Position numbers and translations under genes: made by a program
DNA from: Microlunatus soli
GTDB taxonomy: Bacteria > Actinomycetota > Actinomycetes > Propionibacteriales > Propionibacteriaceae
Assembly: GCF_900105385.1 (NCBI RefSeq)
Contig: NZ_LT629772.1
Span: 6,634,001-6,698,000, forward strand
Length of the DNA stretch: 64,000 bases
Reading direction: 5' to 3'
Part shown: positions 8,701 through 17,341 of the stretch, in pieces
How positions within the stretch are numbered: the first letter of the stretch is position 1
Layout: every line of letters starts with the position of its first letter
The notes under the pieces: generated by a model
Databases searched by the model: none
Told to the model about the DNA's origin: nothing
What the model saw: only the letters and a program-made list of their open reading frames with translations

Positions 8701-10464
8701 CTTGGCGAGCGGGCCGATGTTCTGCACACCACTGACCGACTCGGAGTGCAGCAGCGCGACCCGAAGGCCGGCCGAGATCGCGGTCCGCAGCTCATCGGCG
8801 ACGGCGTCGACGAAGGCCCGTCGCCACGACGGGTAATGACCATCGACGACCACCAGCAGATCCACCTGATGGGCGGCCGGCTCGATGCCGAGCAGCCGCG
8901 GTGGCGCGACGATACTGCGCCGGTCCTGGTCGAATCCGAGCCGCGGATCGGATCGGCCGGTTCGGATCCGTTCGTGGAAACGATGGGCCGAACTGCGGTA
9001 CGCCATCAGCTCGGGGTCGATCCAGATCCTGTTGTCCACCGACCCGGACGGTTCCTGATCCGACCGGGCCCGGAGGAACTGCAGCGGGATCTCGGCGGCG
9101 ACGGCACGCAGCGGGCTGCGGGTCGCGGTCTCCAGTCGCCGACGGAACTCGTCGTCGGAACCCGGATGTGCGTCGTCGAACCAGCCGACGGCTTCGATCA
9201 CCGGTTCACGGCGGAACAGCAGCGACGACTCGGCCGGTGTCGGCCCCGCCCCGTGCGCTGTGAACAGTGAGAAGTCGTCGCCGGCTGTCGCACCGTGGAC
9301 GACGTTGGCCCACCGCGCAGGTGTCCCGAGCAGGTCGCGGACCTGCATCTCGATGCGGCGCGGATGGGACCAGTCGCAGGAGTGTTGGATGGCCACGAAC
9401 TCGCCGCGGGCCAGCCGGATCGCCTCGTTGCGGCGGACGGAACCCCCGGCCCGGACCTCGTTGCGGATGACCCGGATCCGCGGGTCGAGGGCAGCGACCT
9501 CGTCCAGGATCGGCCCGTGCTGCTGCGGCGAGCCGTCGTCGATGACGATCAACTCCCAGTTCTGATAGGTCTGCCCGACGACCGATCGCACCGCGGTCCT
9601 CAGCTCGGTCCCGGGCCGGTCACAGCTGATGATCATGGTCACCAGCGGTCCGGTGCGGAGCCGGCTGAGCGGCACCGCGTCGAGGCGGTCGAAGGGCGTG
9701 TCCTCCGATCCCCCGAGGGTGATCCGCTCGAGCCCGAACCGCTGGTAGGCGGCGTTCAGTCGCCCGAGCATTGCGTCGAAGGAGCCACCGAACCGCGGAT
9801 GTTCCAACTCCGCGGCGATGGCGTGCCACAGCCAGGTCTCCTCGTCCAGCCGCGGCAACAGCGCGGCGGCCTGCTCCACCAGCCCGGCGATCAGCAGGCT
9901 GACGACGACAGCCTCCCCGGTGCTGCCGGGCAGTTCGCCGCCACCGATCATCCGGTCGGCGACGTAACGCAGCGCACCACGCTCCGCCGGCGGGTCGAAC
10001 GCCCGCTCGTGCAGCAGACCGGCCAAGGCGTAGAGATCGGCCAACTCGATCTGATCAAGTGTCGGTTCGTAGCCACTCGGCCGGCGGTCGAACTGCAGCA
10101 GCGCCGCCCGCAGTCCGTCCCAGTCCTGACGGTCGCCGGTGAGCCGACCGACCAGGACGTCCAACGCCCAGACCGAGAGGTTCCGGGCCGCGAAGTTGAT
10201 CAAGTGCGGTGTCGACAGGGTCCGGGAACGCCGCAGGGTCAGTCGCTCATGCAGGTCCGGGTCGGCCGAGACCGACAGCAGTGACGGTGCGTCGAAGGAC
10301 AGCTCCGGTACGACCGTGGAACCGATGTCGCAGCCCTCGTCAGCCGTTGTTGTCGGCTCCGATCCAGAAGCATCGTCGTCGACCGCCTCAGCCCGCGCGA
10401 TCCGGGTGAGGAAATCGTTCGAATGCCAGCGCTGACACGGCACAGCTCCGCCCGACGTCGTCAT
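5716..10464 (-). CDS. Giant glycosyltransferase with three GT2 domains
   Basis: A predicted 1582-residue multidomain enzyme. Three GT2 folds are visible. The first is near residue 273 (VTMIISCDRPG, ELIVIDDGS), with a DxD-equivalent that looks degenerate (HSCDW). The second is near 933 (LSVIMPVYNVG, LIIIDDASSDNS, FVDSDDW). The third is near 1262 (LTIVIPVFNCADYL, LLVDDGSTDAS, YFVDADDVVD). The stretch from about 530 to 900 holds no fold I can name; it has a Rossmann-like half (VDLLVVVDGHYPSWRRAF) and a beta-rich part. Residues 1-270 are helical and unrecognised. It probably builds a repeat-unit backbone at the cytoplasmic membrane face. The ATG is chosen because TAGGCT lies 8 bases upstream, a leaderless arrangement; an upstream GTG at 10581 is possible. 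Confidence 0.85.
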   Translation of the reverse strand: MTTSGGAVPCQRWHSNDFLTRIARAEAVDDDASGSEPTTTADEGCDIGSTVVPELSFDAPSLLSVSADPDLHERLTLRRSRTLSTPHLINFAARNLSVWALDVLVGRLTGDRQDWDGLRAALLQFDRRPSGYEPTLDQIELADLYALAGLLHERAFDPPAERGALRYVADRMIGGGELPGSTGEAVVVSLLIAGLVEQAAALLPRLDEETWLWHAIAAELEHPRFGGSFDAMLGRLNAAYQRFGLERITLGGSEDTPFDRLDAVPLSRLRTGPLVTMIISCDRPGTELRTAVRSVVGQTYQNWELIVIDDGSPQQHGPILDEVAALDPRIRVIRNEVRAGGSVRRNEAIRLARGEFVAIQHSCDWSHPRRIEMQVRDLLGTPARWANVVHGATAGDDFSLFTAHGAGPTPAESSLLFRREPVIEAVGWFDDAHPGSDDEFRRRLETATRSPLRAVAAEIPLQFLRARSDQEPSGSVDNRIWIDPELMAYRSSAHRFHERIRTGRSDPRLGFDQDRRSIVAPPRLLGIEPAAHQVDLLVVVDGHYPSWRRAFVDAVADELRTAISAGLRVALLHSESVSGVQNIGPLAKRLQAMIDSGQLLQVFEADRVEASVVVVRHAGAAQGHHARRRPVTSSRVVIVEDRLGGDVRGETIARGDVLDIVTAWFGIEPSWTVARPIPPRPTVTSVVVEADTVTVRLEGSDLPKISAVRIGNGNASLELEAWLGEDDGGDYLTGTGSLAPLPDGEIWLTVERRTGDESSTLQACPVSARSVLTGPGERLLVSGENGGLRMLPAADPDGLGGAEFYRRHLAAEVSQARAFRDLFEVTVSGAGVAGLTALFALRNVNGRIRRREFIIDHATEQEVRARHSLTKIENVRWRIYGNFQTPQGPVEVPIDVTDRTVALGGDRHRVRKLTDTGVLHVVPQPIDAPPAPAPELSVIMPVYNVGPYLDTAIRSVLTQEFEDLELIIIDDASSDNSRQIIAMHRELDPRIRVIELDHNTLGGAGIPSNIGIRAARGNYIAFVDSDDWVSRTGINRLLTLARQHDAELVIGDFRLFDDGDRQVTAPLDNAAWLDIPDEEVINAANHPSLLRLSPVPWRKLYRRDFVTAHQVRFPEGDFFYEDNALHWLVLSRAQRVVASSEVIAYHRMGREGQTMAADTYKLAAIASHANTIGNSLIESSTLADNTDLAAGPDDREALFDAFIEYLRRQNWTVRRQTQPAAAALLQRRFATVYQKAITAAPSAPVRPEVRRHFEAFGEAYPDIDLTIVIPVFNCADYLGETLDSVLQLHGVSYNVLLVDDGSTDASLGIMRDYEDTHQHVHVFSQKNRGAGRARNSVIPLITGRYSYFVDADDVVDAGALARAVRLADVDDVDLLFAKYRLDYVDEDRSRGMFDADVQIWRQLPEATGNTARRRLLAGLINYPWNRLIRTSLLHDANIFFGPTVVHNDMLFHWHSILSAKNLGFIDAEVCAHRKFSTRAQVTNIVDERRMAVVEALRGTHQRISGLANYPDIREEWQRFALDLLDWAKDRIPADLQDSYEKRGSEFVETLFETVDEAPPDAEVPALSAPADDGKPSKSSILI

Positions 10465-10472
10465 GGTCGCGG

Positions 10473-10478
10473 AGCCTA
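10473..10478 (-). promoter_or_regulatory. -10 element for a leaderless start of the giant glycosyltransferase
   Basis: TAGGCT on the minus strand fits TANNNT and is followed by 8 bases and the ATG. No Shine-Dalgarno sequence is present. Confidence 0.4.
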
Positions 10479-10556
10479 CTGGGGCCACCATGGCCGGAAG
10501 ATGAACGGCGGATGACGTCTGAGCGGCATGATCATCGCTACCGTTCGGCGTCGTGA

Positions 10557-11852
<1,296 letters not shown>

Positions 11853-11869
11853 TCAAGATCAACAGCGGA

Positions 11870-12934
11870 TCAGACCGCCAGGACACGCGGTGCCGCGAGT
11901 CGGACCCGTTCGGCGACCGCACGGTACAGCGCCGCGTACCGTGCCGCGACCGCGTCGGCGTCCCGGCCGCGGAGGTCCGGCCGTGGTGCGCGAGGTGTCG
12001 TCCTGACGGCAGTGATCGTGTTGTCCAGGAGTTCGGCGGTCAGCGGGCTCGGAAGGCAGTGCACCCACCCCGTACCGACCTGCTCGGCCAGCCGACGTGC
12101 CGTCGGACTCGACGGCAGCACCACCGGGCGATCCAGGGACAGCGTCAGCAACAGCGTGCTCAGATCGTCCAGCGACGCCGGATCGGGCAGGAACACCATC
12201 TCGGCCGCGGAGATCTGATTCACCAGCTGGGCATCGGAGACGTGCTCCAGCCGTGCCGACACCGTCTCCGGGGTCCGGGCGATCGCCCGCGCCGCCAGTT
12301 CGTCGAGTCCGAAGTCGCCATCCCCGACCACCCGCAGCGACAGGCCAGGGGTGTGGGTCAGCGAGAACACCTTCAGTGGGCCCTGGGCTGCCCGGGCCAG
12401 CCCCGCCCGCGACACACTCAACAGCCGCCCGGGAACCTGCGCGTCCCGGGGGTAGCCGACGAACCGATCCCGGTAGTGCCGGTGCGGGATCACCGTCGTC
12501 CGGGCCGGATCGGGGGTGGCCGTGACATCGTCCAGGGCGATGAACGCGTCCGTTGCCCGGTCGATGATCATCCGGCTGTCGTCGGACGGGCCACCGTGCA
12601 CGGACTCGTCCGCGGTGCCGGGAAGGACCGTCTGCACCAGGGCGATCCGATGCTCGGCCAGCGTCTGCACCAGCTGGAGGGCCTGGGCGCGGCGCTGTTC
12701 GGCGGTCTTCCGCGGCCCCAGTGCGCGGATCGGGTCGACCAGCTGGACGACGTCGACATCGAACTGCTTCAGCATCCCGCCGAAGAACCGGAAGTCGATG
12801 TCGCTCGGATCGTCGCCGACGATCTGGTCGACGTAGCGCACCGCCGGTGCCGGCGGTCGGTGACCGATCAGCACCCGGAGGCGTTCTCCCGGGACCGTCT
12901 CGACCGGGACTTGATCACGCGGGAAGTCGAGCAC
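11870..12934 (-). CDS. Glycosyltransferase, GT-B fold (family 4-like)
   Basis: A 354-residue protein with a GT-B pattern. An N-terminal half carries FFGGMLKQFDVDVVQLVDPIRALGP and ALVQTVLPGTADES. The C-terminal half has PLKVFSLTHTPGLSLRVVGDGDFG, RLEHVSDAQLVNQISAAEMVFLP, and DDLSTLLLTLSLDRPVVLPSSPTARRLAEQ, equivalent to the donor-binding region of GT4 enzymes. The usual E-x7-E pair is not clear, so the donor cannot be predicted. The GTG start (VLDFPRD) lies exactly where a leaderless transcript from the divergent AT-rich element would begin. A longer frame would run into the divergent gene. It may transfer a sugar in the same glycan pathway as glf downstream. Confidence 0.75.
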   Translation of the reverse strand: MLDFPRDQVPVETVPGERLRVLIGHRPPAPAVRYVDQIVGDDPSDIDFRFFGGMLKQFDVDVVQLVDPIRALGPRKTAEQRRAQALQLVQTLAEHRIALVQTVLPGTADESVHGGPSDDSRMIIDRATDAFIALDDVTATPDPARTTVIPHRHYRDRFVGYPRDAQVPGRLLSVSRAGLARAAQGPLKVFSLTHTPGLSLRVVGDGDFGLDELAARAIARTPETVSARLEHVSDAQLVNQISAAEMVFLPDPASLDDLSTLLLTLSLDRPVVLPSSPTARRLAEQVGTGWVHCLPSPLTAELLDNTITAVRTTPRAPRPDLRGRDADAVAARYAALYRAVAERVRLAAPRVLAV

Positions 12935-12940
12935 GCGACG

Positions 12941-12952
12941 ACTATATATACT
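12941..12952. promoter_or_regulatory. Shared bidirectional -10 element (two leaderless starts)
   Basis: ACTATATATACT reads TATACT on the plus strand, with 7 bases to the ATG at 12960. On the minus strand it reads TATAGT, with 6 bases to the GTG at 12934. The two start codons are only 25 bases apart, so there is no room for a leader or ribosome binding site on either side. Confidence 0.7.
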
Positions 12953-12959
12953 CCCCGCG

Positions 12960-14009
12960 ATGAATGAGAGCCGCGGGCAGGACGTCTTCGCCCACCTCAG
13001 TGGACAGGACGACAACCTTGGCGACTCGGCACTGCGTGCGGCGTACTTCTCGGCCGCGCAGGGTGCGGGGCGGCGCTTCCATCTGCATTTCGGTCCGCAG
13101 TCCGACGACTATCTCTCCGGTCTTCCGCTGAAGCCGGCACACAGGATCTATCCCGATCCTGCCAGCTGGCTCGAGTCGTGTCGGTCGGCGACCCGGCCGG
13201 TGCTGCTCTTCAACTCCGGTGAGCTCAATCCGTTGCCAGGTGAGTATCCGCGGCGTGAACTGCAGACCCAAGTGGAGCAGGTACTGGACCGTCGCGGCAT
13301 CGTGATCATCGCCGGCGCGGGCCTCCGCGATCCGTCGATCGTCGGGCAGCTGGACATCCATCCCGGGTTGCGCGAGGCTGCGGTGGTCTCCTGGCGCGAC
13401 GAGGTGTCGCGCGATGCCGCGGGCTTCGGCGACGTCGCTCCGGATTGGGGTTTCGCCCTCGGCGCGCCGACCTCTGGGTGGCCGGCGCATGAGTCGCGTC
13501 AGCTGCTCGCGGTCACCTTGCGCTACGACCGTCCATGGCCCGGCGACGCCTGGATCGCCGCCGTCCGCGATCTCGCGGCGCAGACCTCGACCAAGATCGT
13601 CACCCTGGCCCAGGTATCCCGCGACGCGCCCCGTGCGGTCCGGTTGGCCGAGGCACTCGGCGGTGACTACCGGACGCCGCCGAGCATGCGCCATGCCGAT
13701 CTCGACGCCTATGCACGAGCCGTCTACCGGCAGTCGGTGGCCGTTGTCAGCGACCGCGCGCATGGTTTGATCATCGGTGCCACCGAGGGTGCCTACCCGC
13801 TGGGCACCGCCGCCGATCCGCAGAAGATCACCCGGTTGCTCGCCATCGCCGGGCTCGGCAACGTCGTGGGTCGCCATGATCAATTGCCGGAGCTGGCGCA
13901 GCGGCTGCCGTCGCAGCTGTCCGGGCTCGCCCCGGCCGTGGACACCGCCCGCGAGTCGATCGCCCGGCTCGGGGTCCGGATGCGAACCGCGATGAGCGCT
14001 GTCGCATGA
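12960..14009 (+). CDS. Polysaccharide pyruvyl transferase family protein
   Basis: A 349-residue protein of the polysaccharide pyruvyl transferase superfamily. The diagnostic N-terminal DDNLGDSALRAAYF (N-x-G-D) sits near residue 18. VLLFNSGELNPLPGEYP corresponds to the central glycine-rich segment. VAVVSDRAHGLIIGATEGAYPLG near 260-282 is the S-x-R-x-H-x(3)-A-type C-terminal motif, and DPQKITRLL lies beyond it. It is expected to ketalise a glycan sugar using phosphoenolpyruvate. It is the only plus-strand gene in the middle of the locus and starts at a leaderless ATG. With the 4442-5707 protein, two members of the superfamily are present, possibly for two different sugars. Confidence 0.8.
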   Translation: MNESRGQDVFAHLSGQDDNLGDSALRAAYFSAAQGAGRRFHLHFGPQSDDYLSGLPLKPAHRIYPDPASWLESCRSATRPVLLFNSGELNPLPGEYPRRELQTQVEQVLDRRGIVIIAGAGLRDPSIVGQLDIHPGLREAAVVSWRDEVSRDAAGFGDVAPDWGFALGAPTSGWPAHESRQLLAVTLRYDRPWPGDAWIAAVRDLAAQTSTKIVTLAQVSRDAPRAVRLAEALGGDYRTPPSMRHADLDAYARAVYRQSVAVVSDRAHGLIIGATEGAYPLGTAADPQKITRLLAIAGLGNVVGRHDQLPELAQRLPSQLSGLAPAVDTARESIARLGVRMRTAMSAVA

Positions 14010-14020
14010 TCAGAGTCTTC

Positions 14021-14060
14021 TGATCATGATCATCATGTGGTGATCCTGGGATCATGATCA
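14021..14060. terminator. Hairpin between convergent genes
   Basis: TGATCATGATC and GATCATGATCA form an 11-bp stem with an 18-base loop, between the ends of the pyruvyl transferase-like gene and the GT2-GT4 gene. Each arm is also palindromic. There is no T-run. Confidence 0.5.
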
Positions 14061-14076
14061 TCGGCGGAGGTCGACC

Positions 14077-16518
14077 TCAGGTGCCGTCCGATCGAGCCTC
14101 CTTGTCCCGAGTCACCGCGGCGGGCAACATCAGCTTCAACCGTCGGCCAGCAGGTTTCAGTCCGGGAGCGAGCCGGTAGACCCGACGTACGAACGGCAGC
14201 ATCGATCGGACCAGCGGGGAGTCGAAGGCCGGGCCCGTCGTCCGTCCCTTCCTGTCCGCCGTCTCTCGCTGACCCGCCGCGCCGGAGGACTGTGCCGACG
14301 GCGTTTCCTGCGCATCCGAGACCGCACCGGTGTTGCGTTCCACGAAGAAGACCATCAGGTCCAGCAGCTGCTGCGCGCCGGCCAGTGTCGGTTCAGGTGA
14401 GTACTCCGCCGGCAGCATTCCGGCAACCAACTGCCGGTACAGCGTGGAAAAGTCCAGTGCCAGCGCACGGTGGGCGGCGTCCACCGATGCCCGGGACATT
14501 TTGTCGTAGCGGTCAGGATCATCGGCGATCTCGGCGATCTGTCGGGCCAACTCGGCGGCGTCGCCCTGGGGTGTGGCGACCAGCCCTTCGTTGTCCCTGG
14601 CCGCAGCCAGCCAGGGCAGGTCGTACATCACGATCGGCAGCCCGCGAGCCTGAGCTTCGGCCAGCGCCAGTGGGTAGCCCTCGATGATGCTGGTCCCGAC
14701 GAACAGGTCTGCGGAGTCGATCGCGTCGGCCAGTGCCTGACCGTGCAACGGGCCGACGACCGCCACCTGCTCACCCAGTCCCCGCTTGCCGACCTCGTCG
14801 GCCAACTGGGCCGCGGTCAGGTCGGCCCAGTCCGGGCCGATGATCCGGAGCCGGAAGTCGACGTTCAGCGTGCGCAGCTCGGTGGCCATCGCGAGGAGTT
14901 GTCGCGGTTGCTTCGTGTGCTGTTCCAGCCGACCCCACCAGATCAGCTCCAGCCGACGACCGCACGGCGCCGGCTTGGCGTCCGCGGTCGCCGCGGACTC
15001 GACCAGCAACGGGGACGGCGGATTCGGCAGGTAGGCCGCGTGCGACACCCCCCGCAGCTTCCAGAACTCGACATCGAGTGGCGACAACGCGACCAGCGTT
15101 GCCAGCGTGTTGGCATGATCGGTGATGAAGGACAACAGGTCCTTCAGGTCATAGACCGGACGCATCGCGAAGTTGTGCACCCAGCCGATCGTCGGTGCTC
15201 CCATCGCCCGCGCCATCTGGGCGAAGGCCGGCCACTCCCGGCTGTACAGGACGCGATGATCGATGACGACATCGACCGCAGAGCGACGACAGATCTCCGC
15301 CCACTCCGCCAACCGGGCCGACAGTTTGCCTTCGCCCAGTTGGACGAACGTCGCCCCCTCCGGCAGACCGTCGAGGACGCTGCCGTCCCGATGGGCAACG
15401 ATCGTCACCTGGTAACCGGCGTCGAGCAGATGCCGGGCCTGCGCCAGCAGGACGCCGGAGACACCACCGGTGGTCAGTGATCGGGTGGTGAGCAGCACGC
15501 TGTGCACCGGCCGCTGCCCCAGCTCGATCCGTTTGCCGTGCCGGGCAAGGAAATCCAGCGCACCGGGTGCGTACTGGGCAGCCGCCTGCACGACCTCTCG
15601 TTCGGAGACCTTCTGCAACAGCAGATCCAGACAGGCCTCGTACAGATCGCTGCTCACGCTCTTGATCAAATAGCTGAGCACGTTGCCGACGATCGACAAC
15701 CGGGCCGTCTGATAGCCGTCGATCAACGGCTCCGGATCAGGGGTCCGGCGGGCCAGCTCGTGAACGGCCGATCCGATGCTGTCGACAGAATCGATCCCGC
15801 CGGCGTAGAACGCGAACTGGGACAGCTCTTCGACCAGGTGGCCGCTGGCGCCGCGTCGGAAGTGGTAGCTGTACAGCCGGTCCTGGATCGACACGTAGCG
15901 CTGCGCCTCGGCAACCGCCAGGAACGTGATCGGGAGGTCGTTGATGCGGTTCAGGACCAGGTCGTCGGGCACCCGGGCGTAGGCGTTGCGGAGCAGTTCG
16001 GTGCGGAACAGATAGCGCCAGATCTGCCCCTGTGCCGGTTTGCCGACCGGGAACAGTCCGGCCAGGATGGCCTCGCCCTCCAGCAGCCCGTGTGCCGGCA
16101 TCAAACGGGACTGGTAGCCGCCGACGACGCCGCCATTCGGCCCGATCACCTTGACGCCGAAGCCGACCAGATCGGCTCCCGATGACTCGGCCTTGGCGAC
16201 CGCCTTCGCCGCCGCATGGCGGTCCAGTTCGTCATCGCCGTCCAGGAACAGTACGTAGCGGCCGGTGGCGGCGAGGATCCCGACCCGACGAGCCTGGAAG
16301 GCCGACAGATTTCTTTCCTGCCTGATGATCCGGATCCGATCGTCACGCTGCTGGAAGGCTTCGATGATCTGCAGGCTGGCGTCGGTCGAGGCGTCGTCGA
16401 TACAGATGATCTCCAGCTGCCGCATCGTCTGTCGCTGGGCGCTGGTCAAGGCGTCGGCCAGCCAGTCCTGGTCGTTGAAGACCGGGATCACGATCGAGAC
16501 CAGCGGCGCCGATCCCAT
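14077..16518 (-). CDS. Bifunctional GT2-GT4 glycosyltransferase
   Basis: An 813-residue fusion of two glycosyltransferases. Residues about 5-220 are a GT2 domain: VSIVIPVFNDQDWL, EIICIDDASTDAS, and the DxD-type FLDGDDELD. Residues about 336-690 are a GT4 domain: SLTTGGVSGVLLAQARHLLDAGY, HNFAMRPVYD, LIWWGRLEQHTKQP, and the donor-site segment GTSIIEGYPLALAEAQARGLPIV with the E-x7-E pair. The C-terminal tail is basic and may touch the membrane. The ATG overlaps the sulfotransferase stop in TGAGATG, so translation is probably coupled; a TTG five codons earlier is a less likely start. It likely adds two consecutive sugars of the repeat unit. Confidence 0.88.
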   Translation of the reverse strand: MGSAPLVSIVIPVFNDQDWLADALTSAQRQTMRQLEIICIDDASTDASLQIIEAFQQRDDRIRIIRQERNLSAFQARRVGILAATGRYVLFLDGDDELDRHAAAKAVAKAESSGADLVGFGVKVIGPNGGVVGGYQSRLMPAHGLLEGEAILAGLFPVGKPAQGQIWRYLFRTELLRNAYARVPDDLVLNRINDLPITFLAVAEAQRYVSIQDRLYSYHFRRGASGHLVEELSQFAFYAGGIDSVDSIGSAVHELARRTPDPEPLIDGYQTARLSIVGNVLSYLIKSVSSDLYEACLDLLLQKVSEREVVQAAAQYAPGALDFLARHGKRIELGQRPVHSVLLTTRSLTTGGVSGVLLAQARHLLDAGYQVTIVAHRDGSVLDGLPEGATFVQLGEGKLSARLAEWAEICRRSAVDVVIDHRVLYSREWPAFAQMARAMGAPTIGWVHNFAMRPVYDLKDLLSFITDHANTLATLVALSPLDVEFWKLRGVSHAAYLPNPPSPLLVESAATADAKPAPCGRRLELIWWGRLEQHTKQPRQLLAMATELRTLNVDFRLRIIGPDWADLTAAQLADEVGKRGLGEQVAVVGPLHGQALADAIDSADLFVGTSIIEGYPLALAEAQARGLPIVMYDLPWLAAARDNEGLVATPQGDAAELARQIAEIADDPDRYDKMSRASVDAAHRALALDFSTLYRQLVAGMLPAEYSPEPTLAGAQQLLDLMVFFVERNTGAVSDAQETPSAQSSGAAGQRETADRKGRTTGPAFDSPLVRSMLPFVRRVYRLAPGLKPAGRRLKLMLPAAVTRDKEARSDGT

Positions 16519-16519
16519 C

Positions 16520-17341
16520 TCAGCAGCGTTCAAGGGACTGCCAACCGGTCAGATCGATGCCGACCAGGCGCTGCAGCAGCTCCCGGTCCGCGGCCAGGTC
16601 GCCCCGGATCCGGTCCAGTGCCGGTGCCGGAATGGTCAGCGCGTCCGCTTCGACGGGCTTCTTGAGCAGCCTGTCCCAGACCCGCGGCGGGTCCCCGTCC
16701 CGTGCGGTCCTATCACCTCGGGGAGGTGAGGAATCCTTGGCTGGGAAGGAATATCGCGGCAGGTCGAGGAACTCCTGGACCCTCACCAGCAGGGGCTCCG
16801 GATCGTCGCGCAGGTCCTCGGTCAGCAGCACCAGAATCTGTTCGGACGGGAACCACTCCAGATAGCGCTGCAGCTCCGCGCCGTACAACGAGGTCCGCAG
16901 GTAGGTCGACCTACGAGTGATGGCCGATTCCGGCGATCGCTTCTCCCGACCGCGCTCCGCTGCGTGATCGTAGTGGCTGCGGATGCGTTGGATGGGATCG
17001 CGCAGCAGGTAGATGATCTTGAGATCGGGGACGTAGCTGTGCAGTCGCTCGGGCACTCCGCCGAAGATGGCGCCCTTGGAGTAGTTGGTTGAGGCCTCGC
17101 CGAGCAGTGCCCCTTCCGGAGCTCCGGCGAACAGCGACCGATACCAGTCGAAACCCCGGGTCCAGTTCTTCTCGGTCACGAAGAAGTTCGGCTCGGTCAG
17201 TTCGGGCATGAAGACGTCGGGGTGGCTGCGCAGCTGCCGATGCAGTGCCGCCGCTCCGGCCTTCATCGCCCCGATCAGGGCGAAGTCCGGAACCCGCTCT
17301 CTGGTGTGGCCGGACGTCGGCGGCTCTGCGACTTCGCTCAG
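16520..17341 (-). CDS. Sulfotransferase paralogue with altered PAPS loop and no standard start codon
   Basis: About 273 residues of the PAPS-dependent sulfotransferase family. IIYLLRDPIQRIRSHY is the 3'-phosphate binding region and LRTSLYGAELQRYLEWFP matches the other sulfotransferase of the locus closely. The 5'-phosphosulfate loop reads FALIGAMKAGAAAL, where the family has KxGTTxL, so both loop threonines are alanine. No ATG, GTG or TTG lies in frame at the expected N-terminus. The best candidates are a CTG that overlaps the upstream stop as CTGA, used here, or an ATC four codons earlier, 8 bases after AAAGG. The long open frame upstream is only the shadow of the glycosyltransferase gene. 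It may be a weakly translated or degenerating enzyme, or a binding protein. Confidence 0.72.
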   Translation of the reverse strand: MSEVAEPPTSGHTRERVPDFALIGAMKAGAAALHRQLRSHPDVFMPELTEPNFFVTEKNWTRGFDWYRSLFAGAPEGALLGEASTNYSKGAIFGGVPERLHSYVPDLKIIYLLRDPIQRIRSHYDHAAERGREKRSPESAITRRSTYLRTSLYGAELQRYLEWFPSEQILVLLTEDLRDDPEPLLVRVQEFLDLPRYSFPAKDSSPPRGDRTARDGDPPRVWDRLLKKPVEADALTIPAPALDRIRGDLAADRELLQRLVGIDLTGWQSLERC

